Assembly (NCBI RefSeq): GCF_016744175.1
Contig: NZ_JADGEV010000007.1
Coordinates: 51,482-115,481, forward strand
Source: Neptunomonas sp.
GTDB lineage: Bacteria > Pseudomonadota > Gammaproteobacteria > Pseudomonadales > Balneatricaceae
Length of the DNA stretch: 64,000 nucleotides
Reading direction: 5' to 3'
Positions 1-9,539 of the stretch are shown in pieces. The notes under the pieces are model-generated. The model saw only the letters and a list, made by a program, of their open reading frames with translations. It searched no databases and was not told where the DNA came from. The position numbers and the translations under genes were made by a program. Position 1 is the stretch's first letter. Every line of letters starts with the position of its first letter.

Positions 1-1
1 C

Positions 2-1024
2 TTTGCCGCACAGTTAGAAGAGTCTCGCCGCAATAAACCTTTCACTCTAGCCACGATGCTCGCCAGCATTCTTATTGCCGCAGCCGACACACAAGCCGGC
101 GTTGCCGCCCTGACTAGCTCGCTTGCAGCACAACAATCCTCACGGCTCGCATTTAGCCGTCGAAACGAGCAAGAAGCGGATCGAATCGGCATGCAAACTA
201 TGGCAGCCGCTGGTATTGACCCATACGCAATGCCTCGCATGTTTTCACAAATGCAGAGATCTCTACGCTTTCAAGGCACTCGCCCCCCTGAATTTCTTTT
301 AACACACCCCGTCACAGAATCACGTATCGCTGACTCATTAAATCGAGCAAGCCAACTTCCGCCTAGCCCTGCTACACCAATATCATTAGACTTTGATTTA
401 ACTCGTACTCGTTTGAAAGTTCATTTTTCGAGCAACCCTCAAAAAGCTTTAAATCACTACCAAACTTCAGCAAAAGTCACAAAATCCCCATTAGATTATT
501 ATGGCCTCGCGGTCGCAGCTATTCGAATGAACCAGTTCAAACAAGCAGAAAAAGCATTAAAAAAACTTCCACCACAGTGGAAGGAACATCTCTTTGTGAA
601 ATTAACAAATGCAGAATTACAAATAGCCGCCCAAGCGTGGATTACTGCCACTGATCAGCTAGAAAAACTCGCGAGTTTTTTCCCTGGTCATTATGCAGTA
701 GAACAACTACTAGCAAAAGCTTACATGGGAGCTGAACGCCCTCAAGATACTGTAACGGTTCTCAACAAACTGATTAAAAATTATCCTACCGATATCAACG
801 CATGGTACTTATTATCAGAAGCATTAGGCCAAGCTGGAAATACAACAGCAGTTCATCAGGCACGTGTTGAATACTTTTTACTAACGGGCCAGATAGACAG
901 AGCATTGAAGCAAATCACTTTTGCAAGCAGAGAAAATGGCCTCACTTCATCAGATAAAGCAAGGCTAGTTCAATTAGAAATTGATACCAAAATAGTCAGA
1001 GAAGAAATGAAAATGGACTTTTAA
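2..1024 (+). CDS. bepA: M48-family metallopeptidase with TPR C-terminus (BepA/YfgC-like), 5' truncated by window edge
   Basis: Frame is open from base 2; RNEQEADRIGMQTMAAAGIDP and LLTHPVTESRIADS motifs typical of BepA-like M48 peptidases, followed by TPR-like repeats. Confidence 0.8.
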   Translation, partial: FAAQLEESRRNKPFTLATMLASILIAAADTQAGVAALTSSLAAQQSSRLAFSRRNEQEADRIGMQTMAAAGIDPYAMPRMFSQMQRSLRFQGTRPPEFLLTHPVTESRIADSLNRASQLPPSPATPISLDFDLTRTRLKVHFSSNPQKALNHYQTSAKVTKSPLDYYGLAVAAIRMNQFKQAEKALKKLPPQWKEHLFVKLTNAELQIAAQAWITATDQLEKLASFFPGHYAVEQLLAKAYMGAERPQDTVTVLNKLIKNYPTDINAWYLLSEALGQAGNTTAVHQARVEYFLLTGQIDRALKQITFASRENGLTSSDKARLVQLEIDTKIVREEMKMDF

Positions 1025-1132
1025 TTCAGTTAATCCTTTTGCTCTTTCAGACTAGACTAAAGAAACATACTGTTATAAGAATTAATCGAGTAGCCTCAAA
1101 TGTAATAATAAAAAGCTAGTGGTGCCCTAAGT

Positions 1133-1564
1133 ATGAGCTATTTAGAAAAGCATGGAGTCCCAAAAGTAGCGCTCAATTTCATCAATGAAGATCACGAAGA
1201 AGCTGCGCGCCTTACTTCTGAAATAAACCTGACCATTACTCAAATATATACAGGAGAAAGCAACAAAGGGTTAATTTCTCCTCTACTCGACAGACTCCTG
1301 CACCACAAGCGCTCACACTTTGACAAAGAAGAAGCGTCCATGCTCGAAGCACAGTTCCCGGGTTTTCCTCAACATAAGCAAGAACACAACCGCTTAATTC
1401 ACGAACTAAACTCTTTAATAAATCACTGGTCTCTCTATCAAGATATTCATTCATTAAAAACCTATATGAACGAAATATTTCCTCTGTGGCTTAAAACTCA
1501 TACAGTGACCATGGATCACGCTGTTGCTGCATTTATAAGCCCTAATAAGAGAAATGGATACTAG
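1133..1564 (+). CDS. Hemerythrin-like (bacteriohemerythrin) protein
   Basis: 143 aa with spaced His/Glu ligands (H..E, HHKRSHFDKEE, HKQEHNRL, HTVTMDH). Confidence 0.75.
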   Translation: MSYLEKHGVPKVALNFINEDHEEAARLTSEINLTITQIYTGESNKGLISPLLDRLLHHKRSHFDKEEASMLEAQFPGFPQHKQEHNRLIHELNSLINHWSLYQDIHSLKTYMNEIFPLWLKTHTVTMDHAVAAFISPNKRNGY

Positions 1565-1629
1565 AAGTATCGGCCCATCCTTTGAATAGCGTCTCACAAA
1601 CCGCAAACAAAACTGATACATTCATGTTG

Positions 1630-2172
1630 CTAAAGTACACGAGATAAAGCCGCTTCAATTACCTGCGAAGAAACAACCCGCCCTCCTGAAAGCGCTGGAA
1701 TCAGTAAGGATTCTCTACAAATGGCAATGATCATCATAGAAGTCTCTTTAGTCGCTTCTTGCCTTTGAAGCAATTCAATACAGTCATCTTGTAATGCTTG
1801 ATCAAACACAATACATAGCTGATAAGTATCATCATCAAGTTTATGCCGCTCGCCATAACACATTCGATAGACTGACAAATACTCTGGCACGGTAGCCAGT
1901 TGTCGGAAAGCCCCTATCAAGCGTTCAATAACCGACAAGTTATCATCACCCAGAATGACTTGTCGCTGCTGCTGAACCTCTGACAACAGCTCCTCTAGTA
2001 AAGCCAGCAATAACGCCTGCTTGGTTGGGAAATTGTTATACACCGTTGGTTTTGAAACACTGGCTGTTTGCACAACTAAGTCAATCGATGTGCCCTGATA
2101 GCCCGATGCAGCAAACAGCTGTCGTGCTGCATCAAGAATAACTTTTTTTTTGGAAGGACGACCACGCGCCAT
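1630..2172 (-). CDS. TetR/AcrR family transcriptional regulator
   Basis: N-terminal HTH ILDAARQLFAASGYQGTSIDLVVQTASVSKPTVYNNFPTKQALL; divergent from trpB. Confidence 0.9.
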   Translation of the reverse strand: MARGRPSKKKVILDAARQLFAASGYQGTSIDLVVQTASVSKPTVYNNFPTKQALLLALLEELLSEVQQQRQVILGDDNLSVIERLIGAFRQLATVPEYLSVYRMCYGERHKLDDDTYQLCIVFDQALQDDCIELLQRQEATKETSMMIIAICRESLLIPALSGGRVVSSQVIEAALSRVL

Positions 2173-2211
2173 AAAAACCTCATTGACGCCAGTAAGATTT
2201 TTTATTATCTT

Positions 2212-2229
2212 TACCGAACCGTTTAGTTA
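2212..2229. promoter_or_regulatory. Imperfect dyad, candidate TetR operator between tetR-like gene and trpB
   Basis: TACCGAACCGTTTAGTTA; imperfect palindrome around AACCGTT in the 65-bp divergent intergenic region. Confidence 0.35.
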
Positions 2230-2237
2230 ATAAATTA

Positions 2238-3485
2238 ATGCATATAGGCACGATCATGAATGATGAAGGACGCTTTGGTCAATACGGCGGGAGCTTTATC
2301 CCCGAAATACTCTATAGCAGCCAACAACAGCTGCTAAAAGCTTATCGCGAAGCTATGGCTGACACCTCCTTCGTTCAACAGGTGAAATCTGAAATGCAAC
2401 ATTTTTCAGGGCGCCCTACCCCTTTAACCTATTGCGCCAACCTCACACAAAAAATTGGCGGTGCACAGATATATTTAAAACGTGAAGACCTAAACCATAG
2501 CGGCGCCCATAAAATGAACAATGTCATAGGCCAAGGGCTACTCGCTAAGCGTATGGGAAAAACACGCGTTATCGCCGAAACAGGTGCAGGCCAACACGGT
2601 GTCGCCAGTGCACTGGTTGCCGCTCGTCTGGGATTAGAGTGCGTTGTTTATATGGGAGCACATGATATTGAACGCCAGTACCCCAATGTTTTCTGGATGA
2701 AACAGCTGGGTGCAACAGTGATACCTGTATCGACAGGAGCAGCCACACTTAAAGATGCGTTAGATGAAGCACTGCGCGACTGGTCTTCGAGTTATGAAGA
2801 CACACACTATCTCATAGGCACCAGCTGCGGCTGTGCACCTTATCCGGAAATGGTTGCAGGTTTTCAGTCTGTGATTGGAGAAGAAGTAAAAGAACAATCA
2901 ATACAACAGTTTGGAAAGCACCCCGAGCGGATCTATGCCTGTGTTGGCGGCGGCAGTAATGCTTGTGGCATTTTCTTGCCCTTCGTTGATACACAAACAG
3001 AACTTGTAGGTGTTGAAGCCGGCGGACGCAGTGGAAACCCTGGCGAGCACGCAATGCGCTTTAATACCGACCAAGCACGCTTTGGTATTGCTCAAGGTTT
3101 TGCAACACGCTTTCTGCAGGATGACGAAGGGCAACTACAGCCAACTCACTCTATATCCGCCGGACTTGATTACGTTGGCGTCTCTCCGATACTGGCTGAT
3201 TTAGAGGAGCAAGGAAAGGTTCGTATGACCAGTGCTAATGATATAGAAGTCATCGAAGCCTTTAAGCTACTTACTCGTCACGAAGGAATAATTCCAGCCC
3301 TTGAATCCTCCCATGCTGTAGCTGGAGGGTTAAAAGAAGCAGCCACTATGTCTCCTGACGAGCACCTAGTCATCAACATTTCAGGGCGCGGTGACAAAGA
3401 TATATTCAACATAGCCAAAGCATTGAAGGACGAACCGTTCAATGAATTTTTACACAGTTACTTGAAAGAAGAGGCCTCACAATGA
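2238..3485 (+). CDS. trpB: Tryptophan synthase beta subunit (start may be 2256)
   Basis: KREDLNHSGAHKMNN PLP lysine motif, ETGAGQHGVASA, GGGSNA, GRGDKD. Confidence 0.95.
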   Translation: MHIGTIMNDEGRFGQYGGSFIPEILYSSQQQLLKAYREAMADTSFVQQVKSEMQHFSGRPTPLTYCANLTQKIGGAQIYLKREDLNHSGAHKMNNVIGQGLLAKRMGKTRVIAETGAGQHGVASALVAARLGLECVVYMGAHDIERQYPNVFWMKQLGATVIPVSTGAATLKDALDEALRDWSSSYEDTHYLIGTSCGCAPYPEMVAGFQSVIGEEVKEQSIQQFGKHPERIYACVGGGSNACGIFLPFVDTQTELVGVEAGGRSGNPGEHAMRFNTDQARFGIAQGFATRFLQDDEGQLQPTHSISAGLDYVGVSPILADLEEQGKVRMTSANDIEVIEAFKLLTRHEGIIPALESSHAVAGGLKEAATMSPDEHLVINISGRGDKDIFNIAKALKDEPFNEFLHSYLKEEASQ

Positions 3486-4264
3486 ACAAACTAACCTCAT
3501 TCATACAAGAACAAAGACAAACCAAGCCTCTTTTGATGATGACTCATGTTGTTTACGGGTACCCCAGCATAGAAAAAAGCCTCGAAATAATGCAGCTTAT
3601 GCTTGAAAGTGGCGTAGAAATTCTCGAAGTACAGTTCCCCTTCTCTGACCCTGTAGCAGACGGCCCGACCATCACCACTGCATGCCATCATGCACTGGAA
3701 AATCAACCTAAGTTATCTCAGTGTCTTAAAGATATAAAACAACTCGCGCAACGCTACTCACAAAGTCGCGTGCTATTAATGAGCTATTTAAATCCGTTGT
3801 TACAACCCGGTTTTGCATCACTAGCACAGCAGATGGGAGATAACGTCATTGGCATAATCATACCTGACCTGCCCATTGATCATCACACCATGCTTGCACC
3901 TCTATGTAAGAAAGAAATTTCCCCGATATGGCTAATTACTCCTGACATGCAACAAGAGCGGATTAGAACAGTCATAAAGCACGCTCAAGGTATGCTTTAC
4001 TGCGTAAGCCGTTCAGGTGTAACAGGACAGCAAGCACCTATCCAAGACGACACTAAAGCGCAGAATATCCAGAGCTATCTCAGCACGATTAGAAAGTTTA
4101 CTTCGTTGCCATTAGCGGTAGGTTTTGGCATCAACACTGCCAGCGATATCCGCTCACTTAAAGGCCATGCAGATGTAGCGATTGTAGGTTCAGCCTTACT
4201 CAATGCATTCAACAAAGGAGGTTTAGAATCAGTTGCTGTTAAACTGCAAGAGTTACAACCCTAA
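3482..4264 (+). CDS. trpA: Tryptophan synthase alpha subunit (divergent)
   Basis: FPFSDPVADGPTI, SRSGVTG, VGFGI motifs; overlaps the trpB stop by 4 nt. Confidence 0.92.
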   Translation: MNKLTSFIQEQRQTKPLLMMTHVVYGYPSIEKSLEIMQLMLESGVEILEVQFPFSDPVADGPTITTACHHALENQPKLSQCLKDIKQLAQRYSQSRVLLMSYLNPLLQPGFASLAQQMGDNVIGIIIPDLPIDHHTMLAPLCKKEISPIWLITPDMQQERIRTVIKHAQGMLYCVSRSGVTGQQAPIQDDTKAQNIQSYLSTIRKFTSLPLAVGFGINTASDIRSLKGHADVAIVGSALLNAFNKGGLESVAVKLQELQP

Positions 4265-4342
4265 TTACTAATCGATGAGCCAATACTAAAGCTGCTTGAA
4301 CGCAGCCTTAGTGTTAGGAATACTAAGCGCAACCTGCATCCC

Positions 4343-5005
4343 TTAAAGAAACTCTCGTAGTATCGGGTTTGGCTGATATAAAGGCGCTATAAGCTCCGAC
4401 TTTTCATTAATCACAGCCATCTCGTTAACGCGAATTAACTTCTCATGGACGCGTACTTTTCCATTACTCGGTAACGACCACTTTTGTCCTGCGACATTGA
4501 CGATCTCTTTTCGCAACGCTTCAGAAATCAAAAGCGTAAACCCATCATACGACAGTCCCTTAGAGACCTTGCTATTGATATATTTATAATCAGGGTTAAT
4601 AAGCTGATAGCCACAACCAAAATAAGGAACTAGAAAATTCTTAGTCACTAAAGCGGGATTTTTATAATAGCTCCAATACTTTTTAGGCACCGCAAGGTAA
4701 ACCGCATTACTCCAATAGGGCTGTGATTTAACATTTGATAAATGCTCCACATAAAAACTCTTGCTGCCAAAGAAAACACCTTTGTAACTGGCGTTTTGAG
4801 GCCCTATATTAATCTTACCTACCTTATGTTTTTCCCATGATTTTTTTACTACTTTTAGGAATGAATTATTTAAATAAACTGGAAACATAACGTGATCAAT
4901 CACAAGCTCTCTCTTTACTTCTTCCGCTGCATGACTCCCTGTAGTGGACAAGAAAAAAACAAAAACACATACAAAGATCACAACACTCCTCAAACAACGG
5001 CCCAT
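4343..5005 (-). CDS. Hypothetical secreted protein
   Basis: 220 aa with N-terminal signal peptide (VVIFVCVFVFFLSTTGSHA); family not recognised. Confidence 0.6.
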   Translation of the reverse strand: MGRCLRSVVIFVCVFVFFLSTTGSHAAEEVKRELVIDHVMFPVYLNNSFLKVVKKSWEKHKVGKINIGPQNASYKGVFFGSKSFYVEHLSNVKSQPYWSNAVYLAVPKKYWSYYKNPALVTKNFLVPYFGCGYQLINPDYKYINSKVSKGLSYDGFTLLISEALRKEIVNVAGQKWSLPSNGKVRVHEKLIRVNEMAVINEKSELIAPLYQPNPILREFL

Positions 5006-5104
5006 ATAAGCACCTCTTTCGGCTAATTAATCAGACATTTCTCACGTGCACCTTTAGTCTATATAATAACCTGACTTTCAATAAAGTATAATTATGAGGT
5101 TTTC

Positions 5105-5581
5105 ATGGCAGGCCAAGAAAGACAAATCACACTGAGATTTTTATCAGAGCCAGCTGACGTAAACTTCGGCGGAAAGGTTCATGGCGGCGCCGTGATGAAA
5201 TGGATCGATCTAGCAGCATATGCATGCGCAGCAGGATGGAGCGGTAAGTACTGCATTACTGCGTATGCTGGCGGTATTCGTTTTGTTAAACCCATTCACG
5301 TAGGCAACATTGTTGAAGTTGCTGCAAAAGTAATTTATACCGGCCGCTCATCAATGCATATAGGAATTGATGTACGTGCAGGTGATCCAAAAAATGCCGA
5401 ACGCCATCTAACTACTCACTGCATTGTTATTATGGTTGCCGTTGATGACCAGGGTAAACCAACCGATATACCTGAATGGATCCCAGTTACAGAACATGAT
5501 ATTCGCCTCAGAGATTCCGCACTGCGCCTCATGGATATGAGAAAACGAATCGGGGATGAAATGGAAGCTCACGTAAAATAA
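5105..5581 (+). CDS. Acyl-CoA thioesterase (hotdog fold)
   Basis: NFGGKVHGGAVMKWIDLAAYACAAGWSG motif typical of YciA/BACH-like hotdog thioesterases. Confidence 0.85.
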   Translation: MAGQERQITLRFLSEPADVNFGGKVHGGAVMKWIDLAAYACAAGWSGKYCITAYAGGIRFVKPIHVGNIVEVAAKVIYTGRSSMHIGIDVRAGDPKNAERHLTTHCIVIMVAVDDQGKPTDIPEWIPVTEHDIRLRDSALRLMDMRKRIGDEMEAHVK

Positions 5582-5742
5582 AAGCAATACATAAATACTG
5601 ATATCTGATCCGTTTTTTATTGGTAATCAGGTATCAGCAACCTATGTCACAACATCCTTTTTCTATAGCTACTTAATCAAAAACTACCTAGGGGTATTTT
5701 TCACATTCATTACACAATGTTGCCAACATAAGGATATTCTCG

Positions 5743-6099
5743 ATGAATATGAAAGAGTTTTCTGCACGCACAGCCCTATCAGCCCATACTCTAAGATATT
5801 ATGAAAAAATTGGCCTTCTCAATCACATCCATCGCAGTTCAAACGGCCACCGCTTTTTCACAGAAAAAGACCTAGAATGGGTCACATTTATTCTTAGACT
5901 AAAACAAACAGGAATGCCTCTAGAAAGTATTTTAGCGTACGCAAAGCTAAGAGCATTGGGTAAAAGTACGAATCAAGAGCGCCAAACATTACTTGAGCAA
6001 CATCGCGCTAAATTAAAATCTCGTATTGAAAGTGAGATTCAGCACCTAGCCGCCCTCGATGAGAAAATTGAATATTACATACTTCATAAAACTTCTTGA
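5743..6099 (+). CDS. MerR family transcriptional regulator
   Basis: FSARTALSAHTLRYYEKIGLLNHIHRSSNGHRFFTEKDLEWVTFILRLKQTGMPLESI; lacks an extended metal-binding C-terminus. Confidence 0.92.
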   Translation: MNMKEFSARTALSAHTLRYYEKIGLLNHIHRSSNGHRFFTEKDLEWVTFILRLKQTGMPLESILAYAKLRALGKSTNQERQTLLEQHRAKLKSRIESEIQHLAALDEKIEYYILHKTS

Positions 6100-6126
6100 C
6101 CTAGAGTAAGCTCTAACTTGTAACCT
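6096..6126 (+). promoter_or_regulatory. MerR-type promoter with 19-bp spacer and dyad
   Basis: TTGACC-CTAGAGTAAGCTCTAA dyad-19 bp spacer-TAACCT; TTGACC overlaps the merR stop codon. Confidence 0.7.
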
Positions 6127-6158
6127 TGCCTCAATTACCCACCAAACGGAGCAAGGCA

Positions 6159-6545
6159 ATGAACAAATCAAGATATGCTGTTGGTTTAGATAAACTGGAA
6201 GAGATTGATGGAGAAGCAGGACATAATGTCATCCAAAGCCTGCAGAATATTTGCCCCGACTTGGCACGTTACACTATTGAGTATCCTTTCGGTGACATCT
6301 ATTCAAGACCAGGTTTAGATTTAAAATCAAGGGAAATAGCCACCGTTGCAGCACTAACAGCAATGGGTAATTGCCGACCTCAATTAATAGTTCACATCAA
6401 CGCAGCATTAAATGTGGGCTGTTCTCCTGAAGAAATAAAAGAAACCGTTTTGCAAATGTCGGTATACGCAGGCTTTCCTGCTGCTCTTAATGGGATGTTT
6501 GCTGTAAAAGAAGTGTTAACCGGGCGCGGCTTACTCTCTACATAG
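6159..6545 (+). CDS. Carboxymuconolactone decarboxylase family protein
   Basis: SRPGLDLKSREIATVAALTAMGNCRPQLIVHINAALNVGCSPEEIKETVLQM; start at 6159 preferred over 6126, which overlaps the predicted -10. Confidence 0.88.
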   Translation: MNKSRYAVGLDKLEEIDGEAGHNVIQSLQNICPDLARYTIEYPFGDIYSRPGLDLKSREIATVAALTAMGNCRPQLIVHINAALNVGCSPEEIKETVLQMSVYAGFPAALNGMFAVKEVLTGRGLLST

Positions 6546-6631
6546 ATTATTTTAATAAAATGCCTTAACAACACAATCGAAAAAATGCACCCAGACAACG
6601 ATATGTCAGGTGCTTTTATCCGTTCATGAAA

Positions 6632-7186
6632 TCACTTAGCTAGCGTTGGCTTTGCATCTAAACCAAGTAATCTATCAATAGACAAAAATCCAGGGCCACG
6701 AGCAACAATAACCAATAACGACACGGCCCACCATGATGCAGGGTTAATCCAATGGTCCCATGTCGGGAACACTGCTAATTGGATAAACATTGTCATCCCA
6801 ATAAGACCAAACGCAGCAAAACGAGATAGCAAACCGATGATGAGCAATACGGGCAACACGACTTCCGCGATTCCAGCAAAAACAGCCAACAGCTCAATCA
6901 TTCTCACCACAAACGAGCCTTCCACATACTCCAGCGTTTCAGGGTTACAAAGCTGTAACGCGCCGTCCCTTACCGGATCGGGGCAAAAGAACTCATACAT
7001 AAATAGATCATATTTATCGACATTGAACTTTAAAAAACTATCCCACTTACTCAGCCCTGAGTCTAAAAATACTTTAGCAACCATAAAACGGAGGAAAAAC
7101 AATGCCAGCGGCTCTATATACCGTGTTAACTGTTGACCCATTTTCAAATATAGCTCTCTGAGCTTGTACACCATACCCATACTCAT
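6632..7186 (-). CDS. DoxX family membrane protein, last gene of the bufferin-like operon
   Basis: LALFFLRFMVAKVFLDSGLSKWDSF, multiple TM segments; follows the DUF2063 gene on the same strand. Confidence 0.8.
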   Translation of the reverse strand: MSMGMVYKLRELYLKMGQQLTRYIEPLALFFLRFMVAKVFLDSGLSKWDSFLKFNVDKYDLFMYEFFCPDPVRDGALQLCNPETLEYVEGSFVVRMIELLAVFAGIAEVVLPVLLIIGLLSRFAAFGLIGMTMFIQLAVFPTWDHWINPASWWAVSLLVIVARGPGFLSIDRLLGLDAKPTLAK

Positions 7187-7200
7187 TCCTTATTTATTAT

Positions 7201-8040
7201 TTACGACTCAGACCGGGCCATATCAGTTTCTAATATTTCATTTTGTATACAGGCTGAAAAAAAATCACTCACATCAAAATTGGGATCCAGCATTAAAGCT
7301 GCATCAAACGCCTCTTCCAGCACTCCACCCTTTCCATGCAAAGCATGCATAACGGCCCACTCAGGAGCAGAAAGAGCACGTACCTGTACCGAACCGTGCA
7401 CACGCCAAAACATCACTAGATCAGAAAATGACGACTTATCACTTAGCGCTGATTCGCTGATACTGATCTCTTGTTGAGCAACTTCATTTGAGTTAGTTTT
7501 TAATCCAATCCACTCATCTAACGTGCCAACACTTACCCGAAGAAGACCAACACTGGCGTTTAATTGCACTACTGACTGAGTAAAATCGCAGCCTTCATTC
7601 ATAAGCCACGTGACTTTTTCAGCTGTCAGAGCCTGAGTAGCATCAGCACTCATCAAGCTCAGTAACCATGCATAATCTAAAAGCGCCAAATCAACCAAGG
7701 TTGACGATAGCTTTAGCTCCTCAGGCTGCTTTTCTAACTCGGCAATAAAATCCTCTACAAAGTCAGGAAAGTTCAGTCCATAACCTACCAAGGTGCCTTT
7801 TTCTGGCGGGTAATGATCGACATAAAGTCGAGCTATATTTTTAAAATTATCACTCCCTATCGATTTCTCACACATAGGAAAATTTGCAGCTAATGCATCA
7901 ATACAGCCTTTGTAAAAACCATTACGGTAGACAGACATACGCTTTAAGTCTTCAACGTTAATACAAAAGTCGTTCATCCTACTCACATCACCTGTTCGCA
8001 AGTAAACGGAAAAAGCATCAATGTAAGAGCTTACAGCCAT
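7201..8040 (-). CDS. bufC: DUF2063 family protein, MNIO partner (BufC/HvfC-like)
   Basis: MSVYRNGFYKGCIDALAANFPMCEKSIG, YPPEKGTLVGYGLNFPDFV; adjacent to DUF692; start set at 8040 by TAATG overlap plus upstream AAGGAGG. Confidence 0.82.
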   Translation of the reverse strand: MAVSSYIDAFSVYLRTGDVSRMNDFCINVEDLKRMSVYRNGFYKGCIDALAANFPMCEKSIGSDNFKNIARLYVDHYPPEKGTLVGYGLNFPDFVEDFIAELEKQPEELKLSSTLVDLALLDYAWLLSLMSADATQALTAEKVTWLMNEGCDFTQSVVQLNASVGLLRVSVGTLDEWIGLKTNSNEVAQQEISISESALSDKSSFSDLVMFWRVHGSVQVRALSAPEWAVMHALHGKGGVLEEAFDAALMLDPNFDVSDFFSACIQNEILETDMARSES

Positions 8041-8984
8041 TAGCGGCCTCCTTTTACGCATGCATCGACAGATAACACATTAGTTTTCAACTGATCTAAA
8101 TAGACTTGTGCTGTTTGGCGCTCACGCATCAACTCGGCAAACGGCGGTATATTTGCATCCCGTTCAACCAAAACAGGCTTATGTCCAAATATAGACAGAG
8201 CATGCTCTAGCAGCGCCCATACCGACATATCTACTTCAGAGGCATGGCTATCAATTAATAAAGCTTGACCTAATTCAGGGTCAGGGTCATGGCCCGCTAT
8301 GTGAATCTCTCCCACCAGATCAGCAGGGATCATTGACAAATAATGCCGGGCGTCAATACCTGTGTTTTTGCTGCTGATATACAAGTTATTGATATCAATT
8401 AACAGCCCACATCCACTTCTCTGAGCCGCCTCTACTAAAAACTGAGGTTCATCCATCTCGCTAATGAAATCCAGATAATTGCTAGGGTTTTCGATTAAAA
8501 TACGTCGCCCAATACCTGCTTGGTATCTATCCACTCCTTCAATTAAAGACCGAAGCGCATCTTCAGTTCTTGGCAAAGGCATCAGGTCAGCAAAATATGC
8601 TCCACCAGCACGAGACCAAACAGCATGCTCTGAGACAAGCGCAGGTTGAAACTCATTTATTAGCGCTTTTACCTGCTTAATATGCTCTGGCATAGATTGG
8701 TGGTCATAGCCAAGAGAGCCTCCCACGCCATGAAAACTAAGATCAAAGTTCTCGCGGACGGCCCTGAGGTAAGCTAATCGAGGGCCACCTGCTACAAAAT
8801 AATTTTCGGTATGAACTTCAAACCACAATTGACTACCAGCTAAAGCATTTTTCTCACACTGTAATGCCAAAATATCATCAAGGTGCTCAGCCTTTAAACC
8901 CAGGCCGGCACCTAAATTAGCATCAGCACAGACAGATCGCTGAAGCGGGGTTTGTTCATTAACTTTCAAGAGAACCTGTTCCAC
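8040..8984 (-). CDS. bufB: DUF692 multinuclear non-heme iron oxidase (MNIO, BufB/HvfB-like)
   Basis: [68 protein letters not shown] start inside the preceding gene. Confidence 0.9.
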   Translation of the reverse strand: MEQVLLKVNEQTPLQRSVCADANLGAGLGLKAEHLDDILALQCEKNALAGSQLWFEVHTENYFVAGGPRLAYLRAVRENFDLSFHGVGGSLGYDHQSMPEHIKQVKALINEFQPALVSEHAVWSRAGGAYFADLMPLPRTEDALRSLIEGVDRYQAGIGRRILIENPSNYLDFISEMDEPQFLVEAAQRSGCGLLIDINNLYISSKNTGIDARHYLSMIPADLVGEIHIAGHDPDPELGQALLIDSHASEVDMSVWALLEHALSIFGHKPVLVERDANIPPFAELMRERQTAQVYLDQLKTNVLSVDACVKGGR

Positions 8985-9306
8985 CAGGTGTTACGATAGA
9001 CTCGCACGTACCTTTAGGAGCATATGTCCAAGCATTAGCCTGAAAATCTTTAGTTGATGTACCTTCACAGCTTGTACCAGCACCGGCAGCACAATCATTC
9101 TCACCTGCTAAGGCAATACCAAAACATTTATCTTTACGGCCACGAAGCTTGTCTCCTGCCAACCAACCCTGAACTTTAGCCTGAACTTCAGCAGAAGCTG
9201 TTTCAGAAACTTTAAGCTGACTGTTAGGGCCTGCAACCGCACCTGTGCTTAAAATAGCGGCTGATGCTCCAATAAGTAATGCTGTCGTTAAGCTTGCTTT
9301 TTTCAT
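8959..9306 (-). CDS. bufA1: DUF2282 bufferin-type precursor with Sec signal peptide
   Basis: Signal peptide ...[53 protein letters not shown] (four Cys) matches the DUF2282 pattern. Confidence 0.88.
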   Translation of the reverse strand: MKKASLTTALLIGASAAILSTGAVAGPNSQLKVSETASAEVQAKVQGWLAGDKLRGRKDKCFGIALAGENDCAAGAGTSCEGTSTKDFQANAWTYAPKGTCESIVTPGGTGSLES

Positions 9307-9501
9307 TTTAAATGCTCCAAATTATTTTTTGTTTTTAGTTACTATGAGTTAGTTTTTTTACTTCACTCTATTTCATGCATGTCCCGTTTTAACTATGTAC
9401 ATACAACTAAAGCTAATTTTCTCAATAGTTTAGGTTATCTAGAGTTTAGACCACCAAACCTTATTTACCATCAGCAACTACATCAACCTTACGGAGTCAC
9501 T

Positions 9502-9539
9502 GCTACGTACTTTATCGCTACGTCATCATTGCTTGACGT
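9502..9539. repeat. Direct repeat (GCTACGT x2) plus inverted repeat ACGTCA-N8-TGACGT upstream of the bufferin-like operon
   Basis: GCTACGT at 9502-9508 and 9517-9523; ACGTCA 9520-9525 and TGACGT 9534-9539. Confidence 0.4.

Noticed and set aside
2812-3204. Several 60-80 aa ORFs overlapping trpB
   Set aside because: Shadow ORFs of a conserved gene with no independent support.
4249-4270. Reverse-strand AATTAGGGTTGTAACTC at the end of trpA, resembling TerB with a gap
   Set aside because: Needs a 2-nt deletion relative to Ter and has mismatches at the conserved flank; it can be explained by chance.
4285-4313. ACTAAAGCTGC...GCAGCCTTAGT hairpin after trpA
   Set aside because: Contains a stem mismatch and has no T-tract; too weak to call a terminator.
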